Assembly: GCA_009746045.1 (NCBI GenBank) | Contig: RPFO01000076.1 | Span: forward strand, 2,208,479-2,272,478 | Origin: Mesostigma viride | Taxonomy: Eukaryota; Streptophyta; Mesostigmatophyceae; Mesostigmatales; Mesostigmataceae | Reading direction: 5' to 3' | Length of the DNA stretch: 64,000 nt | Part shown: piece by piece, positions 39,489 through 50,904 of the stretch | How the letters are laid out: each line of letters opens with the position of its first letter | Position numbering within the stretch: position 1 is the first letter of the stretch | Notes under the pieces: model-generated | Database searches by the model: none | Told to the model about the DNA's origin: nothing | Seen by the model: only the letters and a program-made list of their open reading frames with translations | Program-made: the position numbers and the translations under genes

Positions 39489-41199
39489 TTAACCCCTAAA
39501 TGGTCTGGCTGCCGATTTTCCGCCTAAAACTGAGTTACAGCCGACACGTCGGCCCCTTCTCGGGGGACCAAATGCCGCGAAAACTATTGAGAATTAGGAA
39601 ACGTTTAGCTGAGAAGATCGAAAGTTTATAATTTTCCTCACAGCATGGTACTAGGGTTTGCATACTTCTGACAAAGTTATAGAGGTGTTATGGCCGGTCA
39701 AAGTACAAGGGGTCAGGGTACTTTTTCACGTACAACGTGCATTCCGGAAAACGACGACCTGGCCATGGCGGCTTGCGCCCACGCATGGCATTTACGTTTT
39801 CGTTCGAATTTTCTGACCAAACTCAGTAAATTGATTTTATACGTCCTAAAGATGATACAGGCCAATTTTTGGTTCGCGGGAATGCCATTTGATAGGTGTC
39901 GGCAGCGTTCTTGCTGGAAAAAACTGCGATCAGGCCGGACGATAGAAACGTTGACAGCAATACCTTTCCGGCGTATTTTAAAGGATATATTGGTTTCTTT
40001 GTACTTTTTATGATACATGGTAGTCGTAAACGTGCAAGGGTGGCCAGAAATCGCCGAATCCAGCGACCATGCTGCACAACTTTGGTGTTCCGAAATGCGC
40101 CATTTTGCGGCCACCGCCTGGGCCAAGGTAACGCCATCCATGCCTGGTAAAGCTTAATCATCGTTTTCCTATCGATGTTTGACGTTTATATATACGTTCT
40201 AGCTTGTGTAGCACATTCTTTTTGCATTATTCATGCTCTTTCTTGACCCTGGCCTGGCCCCTTTCTAAAACACCCTTCTTAGATGCTTCCCTCAGTCAGT
40301 TGACCTGCCACAGGGTGATGGTGATAAGTTTTAGAGGCTGTATGGGTTTGAATACCGGCCTCCATATATGTTTGTTATACATTTCCCACACACATATTGC
40401 ATGAGTGTGAGGCAGTTGGCTGGTCTCTGTGGCATCATCAAGCATGTAACCGGTGAGTAGAAGCTTCCCATTGTCAGCATGTGCCACCAGGTGTGCTGGC
40501 CATCACCTGGCAAGCTATAGCAGCTTAGGCCTAGTTTATCCTTGCTAGGGCAAGCTGAAATAGGCTTAAAATCACTAGTTTGTTGGTGGCTGCCTCCTAG
40601 AATGCATGCCTTGCGTAGGGTATCCGTACCACGTTACCTACGTGCATGGACAAGGTGGCACCTGCACATAGGTGCCATGTAAGGGCAGTGTGATGATGCA
40701 GTTATGTTTCCCCATCATTGTGGAAGGGAAATGTATTGTGTGGCATGGTTGGGGGCCATATTAGTAGGTATTAGTAGGTAGTATGCCCACTCCTACCCCC
40801 TTGGTTGCTTTTTACCAACGGTACCCCTATGGGCTGTACTGGGTGTAACTGCTGGTATACCCACCCAAATGATGACCCCAATGGCTCAAACTGTTCAGCA
40901 ACTAATTGTTTATCATCCCTGAAGTGTTAGGTGCCTAGGTCTTATAACATAATTCAAAATGCACATTCTACCAAAAATGAAAACGCTCGTCTTGACCCCC
41001 CTGACTTTGACGGCAGTTATACATGGCCTACCCTGCATATATGTAAGGTTGCGATATACCAACCCGAAGGGCAACTCATGGACATGCTTGGCCCCCAAGG
41101 ACAGCCATTGGATATGGGTAGGTTGGATGGCATCTGGTTTGCAAAATTGTGAAGTTACAGCCGATGCATCGGCAGTATTTCTGCCCATTTAGGGGTTAA
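39489..41199. mobile_element. TTAA-bounded non-autonomous piggyBac-like element
   Basis: TTAA at 39489-39492 and 41196-41199 flank inverted ends CCCCTAAATGG and CCcATTTAGGGG. This is the same CCCCTAAA start as the 12558 piggyBac element. Subterminal inverted motifs GTTACAGCCGA..TCGGC occur near both ends (39533 and 41155). The 1.7-kb interior shows no transposase domain. Confidence 0.78.
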
Positions 41200-41580
41200 A
41201 CTAGCTTCCCTTACGACCATCAAAACTGGCAACAATCGACAATCACACAGGCAGGCATCCATTATACTTTATTCATCCCGACAGAAATTCAGGTCGGACC
41301 CCCCCTGCCGATGGTAAAGAAAAAAAGCCCGCGACATTATAGATCGCAACTATCCCACCATAAAGTAGAATCAGTAACTCATTTTCTCCAACAATCAAGC
41401 ATTTTTTCTGCTTTCCGCGAGCCAGATTTGTCACGTTTCGTCTGAAAGCAGTCGCCATGGCCACTTCCGCAAGGGGTGCGCGCACCGTGCACCCACTTTT
41501 CACGGTACGGAGGGTACCGCGGAATTTTTTTGGCGCGGAAAATATTCGCCGCGCCGAGTCCCGAGATGGAGATACCTGCC
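41200..41580. other. No recognised gene
   Basis: A 76-codon minus-strand frame (41273-41503) has a hydrophobic centre but no recognised relatives. Otherwise the stretch is unremarkable. Confidence 0.35.
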
Positions 41581-41586
41581 CTTAGG

Positions 41587-41785
41587 GGGTTTAGGGTTTA
41601 GGGTTTAGGGTTTAGGGTTTAGGGTTTTTCCTTTTATACCTTTTAGGCTAGGAAGGATGACATCAGCAATGACCACTAGGAGCTCAGAAGTGGTAAAAAC
41701 TACCACTTTTACCACTTTTTATCACATTTTATCACTTTTTATCACTTTTTATCACTGTTTAGGGTTTAGGGGTTAGGGGTTAGGC
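41587..41785 (+). repeat. Interstitial telomere-type repeats and a TTTTATCAC minisatellite
   Basis: Positions about 41589-41626 hold five to six perfect TTTAGGG units. About 41756-41785 hold degenerate units (TTTAGGG, GGTTAGG). Between them (41695-41755) lies a minisatellite of TTTTATCAC/TTTTACCAC. A single TTTAGGG also occurs at about 41957. TTTAGGG is the telomere repeat of most land plants and many green algae. Confidence 0.92.
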
Positions 41786-41965
41786 CACAGCTCCGGGTTC
41801 AGACCGAGGACCTTCAGCTTGCCACGAAGTGACCCGCTCGCCATAGCCTTCCCTGCATTTAGTACAAACAGAAAAAAAAACCAAAATTACATCTGCTTTC
41901 CATGTGAACAGATAGGCCACAGTCAATGTATGCAAGCAACAATCACAATCAAAGGATTTTAGGGT

Positions 41966-44029
41966 TTAGCAATTACCGCTTGTGCAATGAATGACCCGCT
42001 TGAAGTTGTTGGGACACAGATGGAACTCGTCAATAAAATGTCGGATCTTCAGGTGAACCCAGTACGGTAACTTGAGAAACGGCTCGGGCTGCTTTTTTAG
42101 AGTAGCACAGTACTTCAGGTAGCCAGCATGGTCCATCTCCTGAACAACAGGAGCGTGAGCCGGCCGGCGGGGGTCACCCTCGGGAAACATGCGGTCATTG
42201 CCAAGGAGAACGATACGGCCATTTGAGATAAAAACCCCACGCCACTGATCACCATGTAGGACGCATCGATAGTACCCTGCATCTGGAATGTGTAGTGACT
42301 TGGAGTATGCCGGGTAGTCGTGAATTATGCCAGCAAGAATGGACCTCACAAATGTCGTAGTGTAAACACCGGCCACGTCCAGCGTCACATCACAAATGCA
42401 ATACCCCTTCCAGAATACCAGGAAGACCTCAGCGATCAAGTCTTATAAAATGCTCATGTTTTTCGGCGCCTTCCCCTTCATGCATAGCACCAACAAGAAG
42501 CACCATCGGGCAAAAACGCCCATTGACCATGACCCACTCGGGCAAGTTCACGCAGGATACAAAGGCTGGCCAACTGCTGTGAGTATCCATAAAACTCCTT
42601 GGACATACACCATCAAAATTCAAAAGGAAGATGGTGTTCCGCGGCTGGCTGCGAAAGTCCCAGTTGTTCTTGTTGATGTGCTGAATCATTGGCACGGCTG
42701 TCTGCACGAACAGGTCCATGCACAAGAAACACCAGACGTAAAAAGAAAGCTATCCATCAGAGTAGTACAAACAAAAGATACGCGCCAGAGGAAAAATCTT
42801 GAACTTGATACTTTGGCACACATTGCATAACAGAAGGCGTAGAAACAAGTGCAAACCTGCCTTTCAAGCCTTCCACAACGCGCGTGGATGAGTCTGGCTC
42901 CCTGTTTTCATGGTTCGCAGCGTACTGAAGGGCTTCCGCCCTGTCCGGGACTCGGAACCAGGCCCTAATCCGATCCATCAGGGGGAAGTGCCTAACCTGG
43001 CGATGCGCTTTCCGCGAGTTGACGATGTCACCGTTTCTGTCCGTGTAAGTCTCGTAGCGCGACAGCTTGCAAAGAGGGCAGATCTTAGTGGTCTTGTCCT
43101 TGTACAAGAAACCCTCGCATGGGCAGGCATCGTACACCCTGTACCCCAAGCCCAAGCCTTTGATCACTTTCCGTGCCTTCGAGATACTGTCGGGCAGAGT
43201 GTTGCCCGCGGGGAGAACGTTTCCCAACAGCTCAAAGAGCTCATCTGCAAAGGTCTGAGGGCATGAGTTTTCCCCCATTAGAGTCAGCAGTTGCAATGTA
43301 AACATCAACGCCTTGCTCGAAGAGCCTGGGTACAATGGCGTATCGTCCTTGACTCTCGCCACTGCTTCGTCATAATTTTTAGCAAACAGGCGTGCTGCAT
43401 CCTCTCCACTGCCCGACCCGTCGTCAGGTTCCTCGCACATAAATTCGTCGACTGTCTGTCCTTGACGCATTTCAAACAATCTCTAGATGGAGGGCCGCCA
43501 TCGACCGTTGATGGTCAATGCCGGCGGCCCCTCCGTGGCTAACCAGTTGCCATCGGGCGCACAAATCGAGCCACGCTGCATGGGACGCCTGCGGCAGTGA
43601 GACCACTGTCCGCTCACTAATCGACAGTGAGCATGAAATCCGGCTCTGTCCACATTTCCAGGAACACATCCACCAGAATTTCGCGATAAAACTGAGGAAG
43701 CCTGGAGGATGACCAATGCAACTGGACCATGTAGGTCTCCATTGCTCAATTAAGGAAGGGAAAGGAGATATCCAGAAATTTGGCCAGCTAGCATGTGTGT
43801 CGATGTAACTGATCGGCTCGAGTCCGGTATCCATGGGTGGGTAGCAAAAGCCGACCGCCATCTTTCTGGTGCCTGCCTGCGTGCCACCCGCCACCGTGAT
43901 AGCCGCGAAGTCGCCCGTTGCAAGTTTGAGTCTGCTCGCCAACGCTTTCGATGTCGTCGATCCCTTTTGATCGAACGGACATTTTCTCAGGGCTGCCATT
44001 TGCCCCACAAACCTGGGCCAGTCATTCAA
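41966..44029 (-). pseudogene. CACTA (EnSpm) TNP2-type transposase, fragmented
   Basis: Four minus-strand segments are in order. 44029-43472 (N-terminal, weak). 43479-42757 has YDACPCEGFLYKDKTTKICP, then LCKLSRYE and HFPLMDRI, the Cys-pair block and FPL..RL motif of TNP2. 42725-42429 has LNFDGV, SWPAFVSCVNLPEWV. 42439-41966 has ILAGIIHDYPAYSK with a Cys-containing follow-up and GNDRMFPEGDPRR. The segment joins look like frameshifts or introns, and the last one passes in-frame stops, so the gene is probably dead. It is a cut-and-paste transposase remnant. CACTA terminal repeats were not located. Confidence 0.75.
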
Positions 44030-44246
44030 ATGGTAGATATAACGGTCAGTGTACGGTGGTATTGGTCAGTCACGGGCTCATTGGTAGAAGTCTACTGAAA
44101 CGGTACAGCCTTAGCTCCTGCTGAGGCCTCTGTACATGTACCGAGCAGTACGGAGTTTAGCCGATCCGCACGCAGCCGCGCGGGGCGTGCGGGCCGGCCG
44201 TTTGTGTAGCTGCCGTTGGTGGCTTTTGGCGAAAGACTCGGATTTC

Positions 44247-46182
44247 TTTGAAAAGAGTTTCTCGAAGTGAGGCGGGGAATAAGGCCGCTCACGGGAGCCG
44301 CCTGGATGGTCGGCTGAACCGGGCGGGTTTGGCAGATGTAACCGGATTTGGCTAATGGCTGGCGACCTGGAATTGTTAGTAGGGGCAGTGGCCCTATTGT
44401 GCTACAATCTCGAAACAATCTTATGCTTAAAGTTTGACAGGGCCGGGTTTGTTGAACCGGTTTGTTGAATGATAATTAGAACCTTTCGGAAAGGGTATTT
44501 GATTGGTTGTTGTTTTTGTGGTACGGTAGGTGTCGCTACATTCTCAGGTTGGCGTGTTAAGTTAAGCTCGGTTGCTGATGTCAGCCCCGTGCTAGGGCAG
44601 TTTGACTACTTTGGCGGCGTAGTGACATTGTTGTGGTCTTTTTTCTTGTAAACGTTGGCTGAGCGCCGACGGCTGAGGCTATGGCGGTACAAGAAGTGCC
44701 TCACCAGCCTTGCGCTCAGCATGGGTGCGGGGCTAAAATTTGTTAACCAAATTTCCGGCATCCATGATCCCTGGCTGCTTAAGGCGGTTGGGATTCATGG
44801 CTGCCACTGGCCCGGAATTAATGTCCGGGTGATCGGGGTTTAAATGCGAAGCGGGGGCTGATGCATTATTTAATGGCTGGTTTGTTTGAAAGAAACGGCC
44901 AGCTGGCCGGGTTGGGCAAGGGCTAGCTTGCTTGATGGTTCTGTACCTGGGGATGCTTGCGCCTCGGGTTGGGCTGTCGGCAGGCTGGCCTGCCTTTGAG
45001 TTGTCTCGTACCTGGAAATGCTTGCATTCCGGGTTGGGCTTGGCTTGAGGGCCGCCGCGGCTCGGGGGGTAAAAAATTTAAGTCACCGTTGTGGGACACG
45101 GAGCCTCGGCGCAGGAGGCAAGGGCTGAAAACCAACTTGATTTCGTAATCAGTGGTATTTCCACTTTTTTGTACGGAAGGAGTGTTTATGTGCTCGGCAC
45201 TAGGTTGGTTGCTCTTCAAAAAAGTTGTAAACTGGGCGTCGGCTGGAATCAGCGGCGCCAGTCAGCAGCTTTTGCTTTGACTTTGTGTTCCGCGACAGCA
45301 CCCCTTAGCGGACCAGAGAAGAGGTCGGCAACGAGGTCAGCGGGGGCCCCCGAGTGGGGTCAAAAATGCGAGCTGTGTCGATTGACAGTGCATGAATTTT
45401 TGTGCATTCACAGTCGCTGGGAATTAAATCTGTTTTCTGGCAACGGAGAGCGCCCATCGCGACAGGACAGCTTTTGACGGGAAAGGAAATGGTGCTTCTT
45501 TAGCGGACCGGAGGGCCAGGAAGGGGAGGTTGGGTAATCGCGAGCCATGCCTAAGGAGTTCTTAATAGCGGTTCTGTAACCGCTACCTGTCTGTATGCAT
45601 CTACTTATTGTTTTAACAAAGATGCTGGTGACTATGGTGAGCAAACGGGTGTATGAATCGGATTTCTTTGAAAAGAGTTTCTCGAAGTGAGGCGGGGAAT
45701 AAGGCCGCTCACGGGAGCCGCCTGGATGGTCGGCTGAACCGGGCGGGTTTGGCAGATGTAACCGGATTTGGCTAATGGCTGGCGACCTGGAATTGTTAGT
45801 AGGGGCAGTGGCCCTATTGTGCTACAATCTCGAAACAATCTTATGCTTAAAGTTTGACAGGGCCGGGTTTGTTGAACCGGTTTGTTGAATGATAATTAGA
45901 ACCTTTCGGAAAGGGTATTTGATTGGTTGTTGTTTTTGTGGTACGGTAGGTGTCGCTACATTCTCAGGTTGGCGTGTTAAGTTAAGCTCGGTTGCTGATG
46001 TCAGCCCCGTGCTAGGGCAGTTTGACTACTTTGGCGGCGTAGTGACATTGTTGTGGTCTTTTTTCTTGTCCCACCCACCCACCCTCTTTGGTGGCCTGGT
46101 CTGCGCGGGTAATCGCGAGCCATGCCTAAGGAGTTCTTAACAAAGATGCTGGTGACTATGGTGAGCAAACGGGTGTATGAAG
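44247..46182 (+). repeat. Segmental duplication upstream of the 46-kb gene
   Basis: Block D (44247-44650) is nearly identical to 45656-46069. Block E (45537-45655) is repeated at 46110-46182. The two D-E units differ in what lies between D and E (about 890 against 40 bases). E contains the start codon context of the downstream gene (ATGCCTAAGGAGTTC). The first E copy carries a 51-base insertion. No gene is seen in 44650-45536. Confidence 0.85.
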
Positions 46183-48527
46183 TTCAAAAATTTATGGCGT
46201 GGGATGCTTCCAGGTTCGTCGATCTGCTGAATCCAACGGCGGACAGAGGCAGGTGCAGTGCGTCATGTATACGTTGGCACCGTCTCCGTTTGCAAAACGG
46301 GGAGATTCCGGGCTTTGCCAGCCTTGGTCATCTGCATGGTGGTGTGCGACCGAACGTTGTAAATGCCGAGAAAGGTAGCAGTGCTCCGACCAGCTCACGT
46401 GTGCAGTGACGAGGAGTGGGAGCGATTTGATGCAAAAGCGACCGAAGACGAAACGCCGAAACAAAACGTTGGTCCCACGGAATATGAAAAGACCTTAAGA
46501 GTGCAAATAACGACCTTTGGCCGTGCATACCTGGTTGAAGGGTATGTCCTCAAGGAACAGGATGGCAAGATGGTGGAGGCGCTGATTAACCGGGTAAAGA
46601 AGAGCTGCAGTAACTTTCTAGAAACAGCTGTGGGTGACGACAACCGTGCCGAGCTAGATAAGTATGAGGCATCATGCTGGGTGCTAGATCCCACGACTGG
46701 TGAGCTCACCCCCAGAAGCCCAAGGGCTCCAAACCGAAAGCTTTAAACGTTGACGAATTTGTAAGGAAGGAGCTGAGCCGGTGGCTGAGCGACGCGAGCT
46801 CCAAAAAGCGGCAGAGTGCTGGCGCCGAGGACGAGGATGATGACGGCGACCTGAAGGAAAATCGACAAGCGCTGGGCGACGTGACGAACATGCCAAAAGT
46901 AATAACGCTATCTTTAGCAACAGGAGTCTGCAAGCTTCTTGGTTTTTTCTTTCATCGCGGGTCTGCGACTTCCCGAATGTTAACGTCTTTATTCCATGCC
47001 CCGCCCTCTGCTTGCAGGCAATTCCTGCTGCCAAGCCGGCGGCCAAGCCGGAGGTCAAGCCGGAGGTCAAGCCGGAGGCCAAGCCTGTGCAGCATGCCAC
47101 AGGCTGCCGAGCAGATGAAATTCGGAGACTCAGAGCTCGGCTCCAAGCCCTTGAGGAGGAATTAGGGCACGAAGTCGCAGGGTCCGCGCCTCCACCTGTG
47201 CAGGCATCGGGTGTGAGGCCGCCGCCTCCGGTGGCCAAGAAGGTTGTACCGCCGCCCCCTCCCGTTGGCAAGCAGCCTGTCATGCCGCCCCCTCCGGTGG
47301 CCAAGAAGGTTGTACCGCCGCCCCCTCCCGTTGGCAAGCAGCCTGTCATGCCGCCCCCTCCGGTGCCCAACAACGCTGTGCAGCCGCCCCCTCCGGTGCC
47401 CAACAACACCGTGGAGCCGCCCACTCCGGTGCCCAAGCTGGCCGACCTGCCAATGCCGGATGGTCTCCCACCTGCTCGTGTGCCTGCCATCGGGCCAGAT
47501 GTATTCGAGCCCATCACGTCGCGCCCCGCCATCAACAAGCCGGCCGCCAGCAAGAAGCCGGCCGCCAGCAAGAAGCCGGCTGCAAAGCGAAAGCTTCCTA
47601 GTGGTCCCGTGGACTTGGGGCTTGCGCACTATCTGAGCACCTTACTGCCAACCGCGGTGGTTCAAGAGCGACCGGGCCCTGGTGGTTTCGGAGAAGCACT
47701 GCACGGGGCCTTCGTGGCACAAAGGTACAAGTACGAGCGCGATGGGGCGCGGCCGGCTGCGTATGTTTGGGAACCTGGTAAAGTGGTGGAGGTGAAGGCG
47801 AAGCTCAAGAGCCCTTACGGCACGCGGTTTGTGGAGCGCGATGGGGGCTCGCAAATGTTGTTTGTTGACTTCGCCACGATGCATTATGGTGACGCCGAGG
47901 GCAACGAGAATGCGTGGGTCTTGCTGGGCAAGTTACGTGACTGACGACGACCTGAGAAGCGCACGTGCGAAATTGAAGGAGAATTGGGGGCCAGCAGAGG
48001 AGGAGGAGGAGGTGTCGGATGAGTATGTACTGGCCAAGCGGGCGCGGCAGCCACCCAAGGAGATTAGGCGTCTGCCGGTGCTCCCTCCGCGCCAGCGATC
48101 TCGCCTGCCTCTAGCTCTTCCGCCGCAACGGCGTCTGCCGGTGCTCCCTCCGCGCCAGCGATCCCGCCTGCATGCCTCTAGCCCTTTGGCCGCAACGGCG
48201 TCTGCCGGTGCTCCCTCCGCGCCAGCGATCCCGCCTGCCTCTAGACCTTCGGCCGCAACGGCGTCTGCCGATGCTCCCTCCGCGCCAGCGATCCCGCCTG
48301 CCTCTAGACCTTCGGCCGCAACGGCGTCTGCCGGTGCTCTTTCTGCACCTCCCGCCATGGCTCCTGCAGCTTCCAGTGAATGTGAACCTCCCGCACCACC
48401 AGATCTCACCGAGGCGGAACTGGAGCTTGCCGCGCTCAAGGCCATGATGGCAAAAGCGCAGCGGAAGGTGGAGCTGGAGCGGCAAGCGAAGGAGTCCCAG
48501 AGTCAGACTCCTGATCCGGTAATTTAG
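46122..48527 (+). pseudogene. Unrecognised spliced proline-rich protein gene with frameshifts
   Basis: Coding character is strong in consecutive pieces. These are MPKEFLTKMLV... from 46122; RPAHVCSDEEWERFDAKA... (46363 to about 46712); KPKGSKPKALNVDEFVRKEL (46716-46898); intron 46899-47017 (gtaata..ttgcag); then Lys/Pro repeats, a short coiled segment (EIRRLRARLQALEEEL), PPPPV repeats and a globular domain (47018 to about 47935); then TDDDLRSARAKLKENW and an Ala/Pro repeat (to 48527) ending in a coiled coil. Two joins (about 46712, 47935) need one-base shifts, so it is a pseudogene, has consensus errors, or has unseen introns. No domain was recognised. Proximity to the CACTA remnant makes a transposon accessory gene possible. 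Confidence 0.55.
48069..48356 (+). repeat. 63-bp coding minisatellite
   Basis: About four and a half units start gcgtctgccggtgctcc. In the reading frame of the surrounding gene each encodes 21 residues (ASAGAPSAPAIPPASRPSAAT). One unit carries a 4-base insertion (near 48171). Confidence 0.9.
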
Positions 48528-48530
48528 TTG

Positions 48531-49048
48531 ATGTTTTTTCTGAAGCACGTTTTAGCTATGTAGTGATGTGGTGTTGTCACACCCAATTTGGGCGTCACAT
48601 GGCATTGCCATGTGCGTATATTTTTGTTACTCATGTATGTATCACTCTCATGCTAGGCCATGCATCATACCCACAGGCATAACCCATTTCACCATAGGAT
48701 GTTTTGCTGGGCAACAACTATCTGCCGTGCCTGACTGCCCCCCCCCCCCTGCCTTGCTGCCCTTGTGTCCTCTTCAATGGTGGTGCTCTGTGTGCCTGCA
48801 GGCCTCCAGAGCATGAGTGTTGGCAACTGTGTGGCTTTGTTCATGCAAAGAAGCATCATTGATCATGATGACACCTGAAGAAGAAGTAAATTAATTGGCT
48901 GGGCTTGATGCGGCCTAAGTTATTTCACAATGGTGTAAACGTATCGATGAGACGCCCAATGTAGGGCTAAATCCTCATTGTAAAGAGACAACTGTAAATG
49001 AGATGTATTATTATTTCTAATAAAGAAACCATTTGGAATGATGGCCTG
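48531..49048. other. 3' flank, no recognised gene
   Basis: AT-richer non-coding sequence with a C11 run near 48740. Nothing else was recognised. Confidence 0.4.
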
Positions 49049-50404
49049 TTAACCCCTGGTCCGCCGATGCTATGCATTTGCATAGCAACCCGCGTCACGT
49101 AACTATACCGCGTAAATCCGTGATCTCCGCCGTAAGTGACGTAACGTAAATTGGTCCGACGGTCCAGGGCAGACCCAACATGAATGAAAATGTCAAGGTC
49201 GGGCAGGTAACTGCGCCATAGCCCAGTAAATACCACGTGCATCATAGAGCTGTCACGTGACTTTTGCTAACATTTTTTACCGTTGAGCGCGCGTATACGA
49301 GATATGGCTGTCAACGTGCCATTTTGGTGAAAAGTTTGGGTTCCGCAGCTTGAAATGGGTCAGATGATGACCCCTGAACGATGATGCATTATTTTGGTAC
49401 GTCAAGAATGATCAGATTCACGGAACTGGGGAAATGCGCAGAGGTAATTACCTCTGTATTGGTCGTCACCATCAGACAAGAAGTCCCAGTTGGTATCACC
49501 GGTTTCTTTTTGGTTTCTTGGTAGCTTGCGTCTGCCTGGGCCTTCCACTGTTTTACGGAAGTCCGCTGCAGGATCTGCTGGGAACGTCGACGCGTTAGAC
49601 GTCATCTTTGCATAGATGATCAACATGGTAATGATGATGGATGCATGGATACAGCAGCTATGGCCGCCTCTGCCACTAGCATTAGAATCCGTGACGTATG
49701 AGCATGTCGGCCAGCGGAACCCGGCCAGGTCATGATCGAGGCAGGTACGGCAATTCGTTTTCGTGTTGTTTGAATGGAAACTCGTACATTTATACATGTC
49801 TCATGTTGGATACATGAGTGGTAATTGCAACAGCTTTCCATGCCTGCTCAAGGAGGTGTTTTAGCCATTATATTGCACATTTTGGGGCATTTCTTGGCGG
49901 GATACCGTTCAGTGAGTGCAAGGTGGCGTCATATTTGTATTCCAGCATATTTGGCAGTCAATTGTGGTCAATTATATTGCCTCATTGTATGATATGGCAT
50001 AGTAGGCTGTTTGTGTGCGCGTAAGCCACACACGTAAACGCGGGCATTGTATGGGTCAAATGGGCTATCCGGGTGGTTTGACCAAAGGAAAGCACCATTG
50101 GACTATCCAACTAAATTGTCCAATGTTGGGTTTGAGGTTTCTGACTCTCCCCTGAAAAAAATGGGGGGATATACTTTTTCTGTGGCACAAAATGATCGTC
50201 TTTTGGCTCACTTTGACTTAATTTATCATCCAAAATACTCATTAGACTCATGATATTAGTGCATATTCTGAAAGCCCTTGAAGTGTAGATACTCGTAGCA
50301 TCTTGGTTGGGGGTATTTGTCCAAGTTGTGGCCTATGAGTTATGATTTTTTTCATTTTCAGGGGTCTGAAAGTGCCTAAAATGGCTTGGCGGACCATGGG
50401 TTAA
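49049..50404. mobile_element. TTAA-bounded non-autonomous piggyBac-like element
   Basis: TTAA at 49049-49052 and 50401-50404 flank inverted ends CCCCTGGTCCGCC and GGCGGACCATGGG (two mismatches when inverted). A subterminal hairpin GCTATGCA-tt-TGCATAGC lies just inside the left end. The 1.36-kb interior has a 131-codon minus-strand frame without recognised domains. The layout matches the other two TTAA elements, but the end sequence differs after CCCCT. Confidence 0.75.
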
Positions 50405-50563
50405 GCGTTTCTTAACAGTGCTTATGTTGTAATGCTGGCAAATCTGCATTTCCCCCTTTTTTATCACTGTCATTTTTACCACTTTGTGGCGTTTTTTTAC
50501 CACCCTCATTTTTACCACTTTGTGGCGTGTTTTTACCACCCTCACTTTTACCACTTTGTGGCT
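50405..50563. repeat. TTTTTACCAC minisatellite
   Basis: About three units of a roughly 36-base repeat built from ttttaccaccctca and ttttaccactttgtggcg. It resembles the TTTTACCAC-type repeat at 41695-41755. Confidence 0.75.
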
Positions 50564-50754
50564 GTTACGTCGCGTAACAATCTGTCACAGTTACGGACGT
50601 AAATTAGGTCTGTCGCCTCAGTCGTTCGTAGGTTTACGTGTAGCTTGTACCGGTGGACACTGTTGTCCCGGTACTGTGGTGCATTGGATGCATTTGGCGT
50701 CGCGCCGCGTACTTTAGTAGTGGTCCTTATCCTTCGGGTAGAATGTAGTGGACC
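50564..50754 (-). repeat. Inverted copy of the 24535-24765 repeat
   Basis: This is the reverse complement of the earlier copy, starting with gttacgtcgcgtaac. It is joined on the right to copia-1-type sequence. Confidence 0.8.
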
Positions 50755-50756
50755 AA

Positions 50757-50904
50757 GTTGCAATCTGTTGCATGCACCAGTTTATACACGCATTTCGGTA
50801 AACTGGTGCATGCGTTAATCGGCGTGTGCTGTTGTCCATTCCTTCTCGCAATGTGGTGATAACAGCTGAGGGATTGCAGCACGGCCACTACCCACCAGAG
50901 ATAG
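50757..50904 (+). pseudogene. copia-1 fragment, left of the copia-3 insertion
   Basis: 50757-50803 match the 3' flank of copia-1 (3793-3840, rearranged). From about 50805 the sequence matches the integrase region 713-814 (ttaatcggcgtgtgctgttg...). The two parts meet at a shared gtgcatgc. The fragment stops at GATAG (50900-50904), the target duplication of copia-3. Confidence 0.85.

Noticed and set aside
44247-46069. Block D copies as LTRs of a small LTR element
   Set aside because: No target duplication flanks the outer ends, no primer site or purine tract was seen, and block E is duplicated too, so a segmental duplication fits better.
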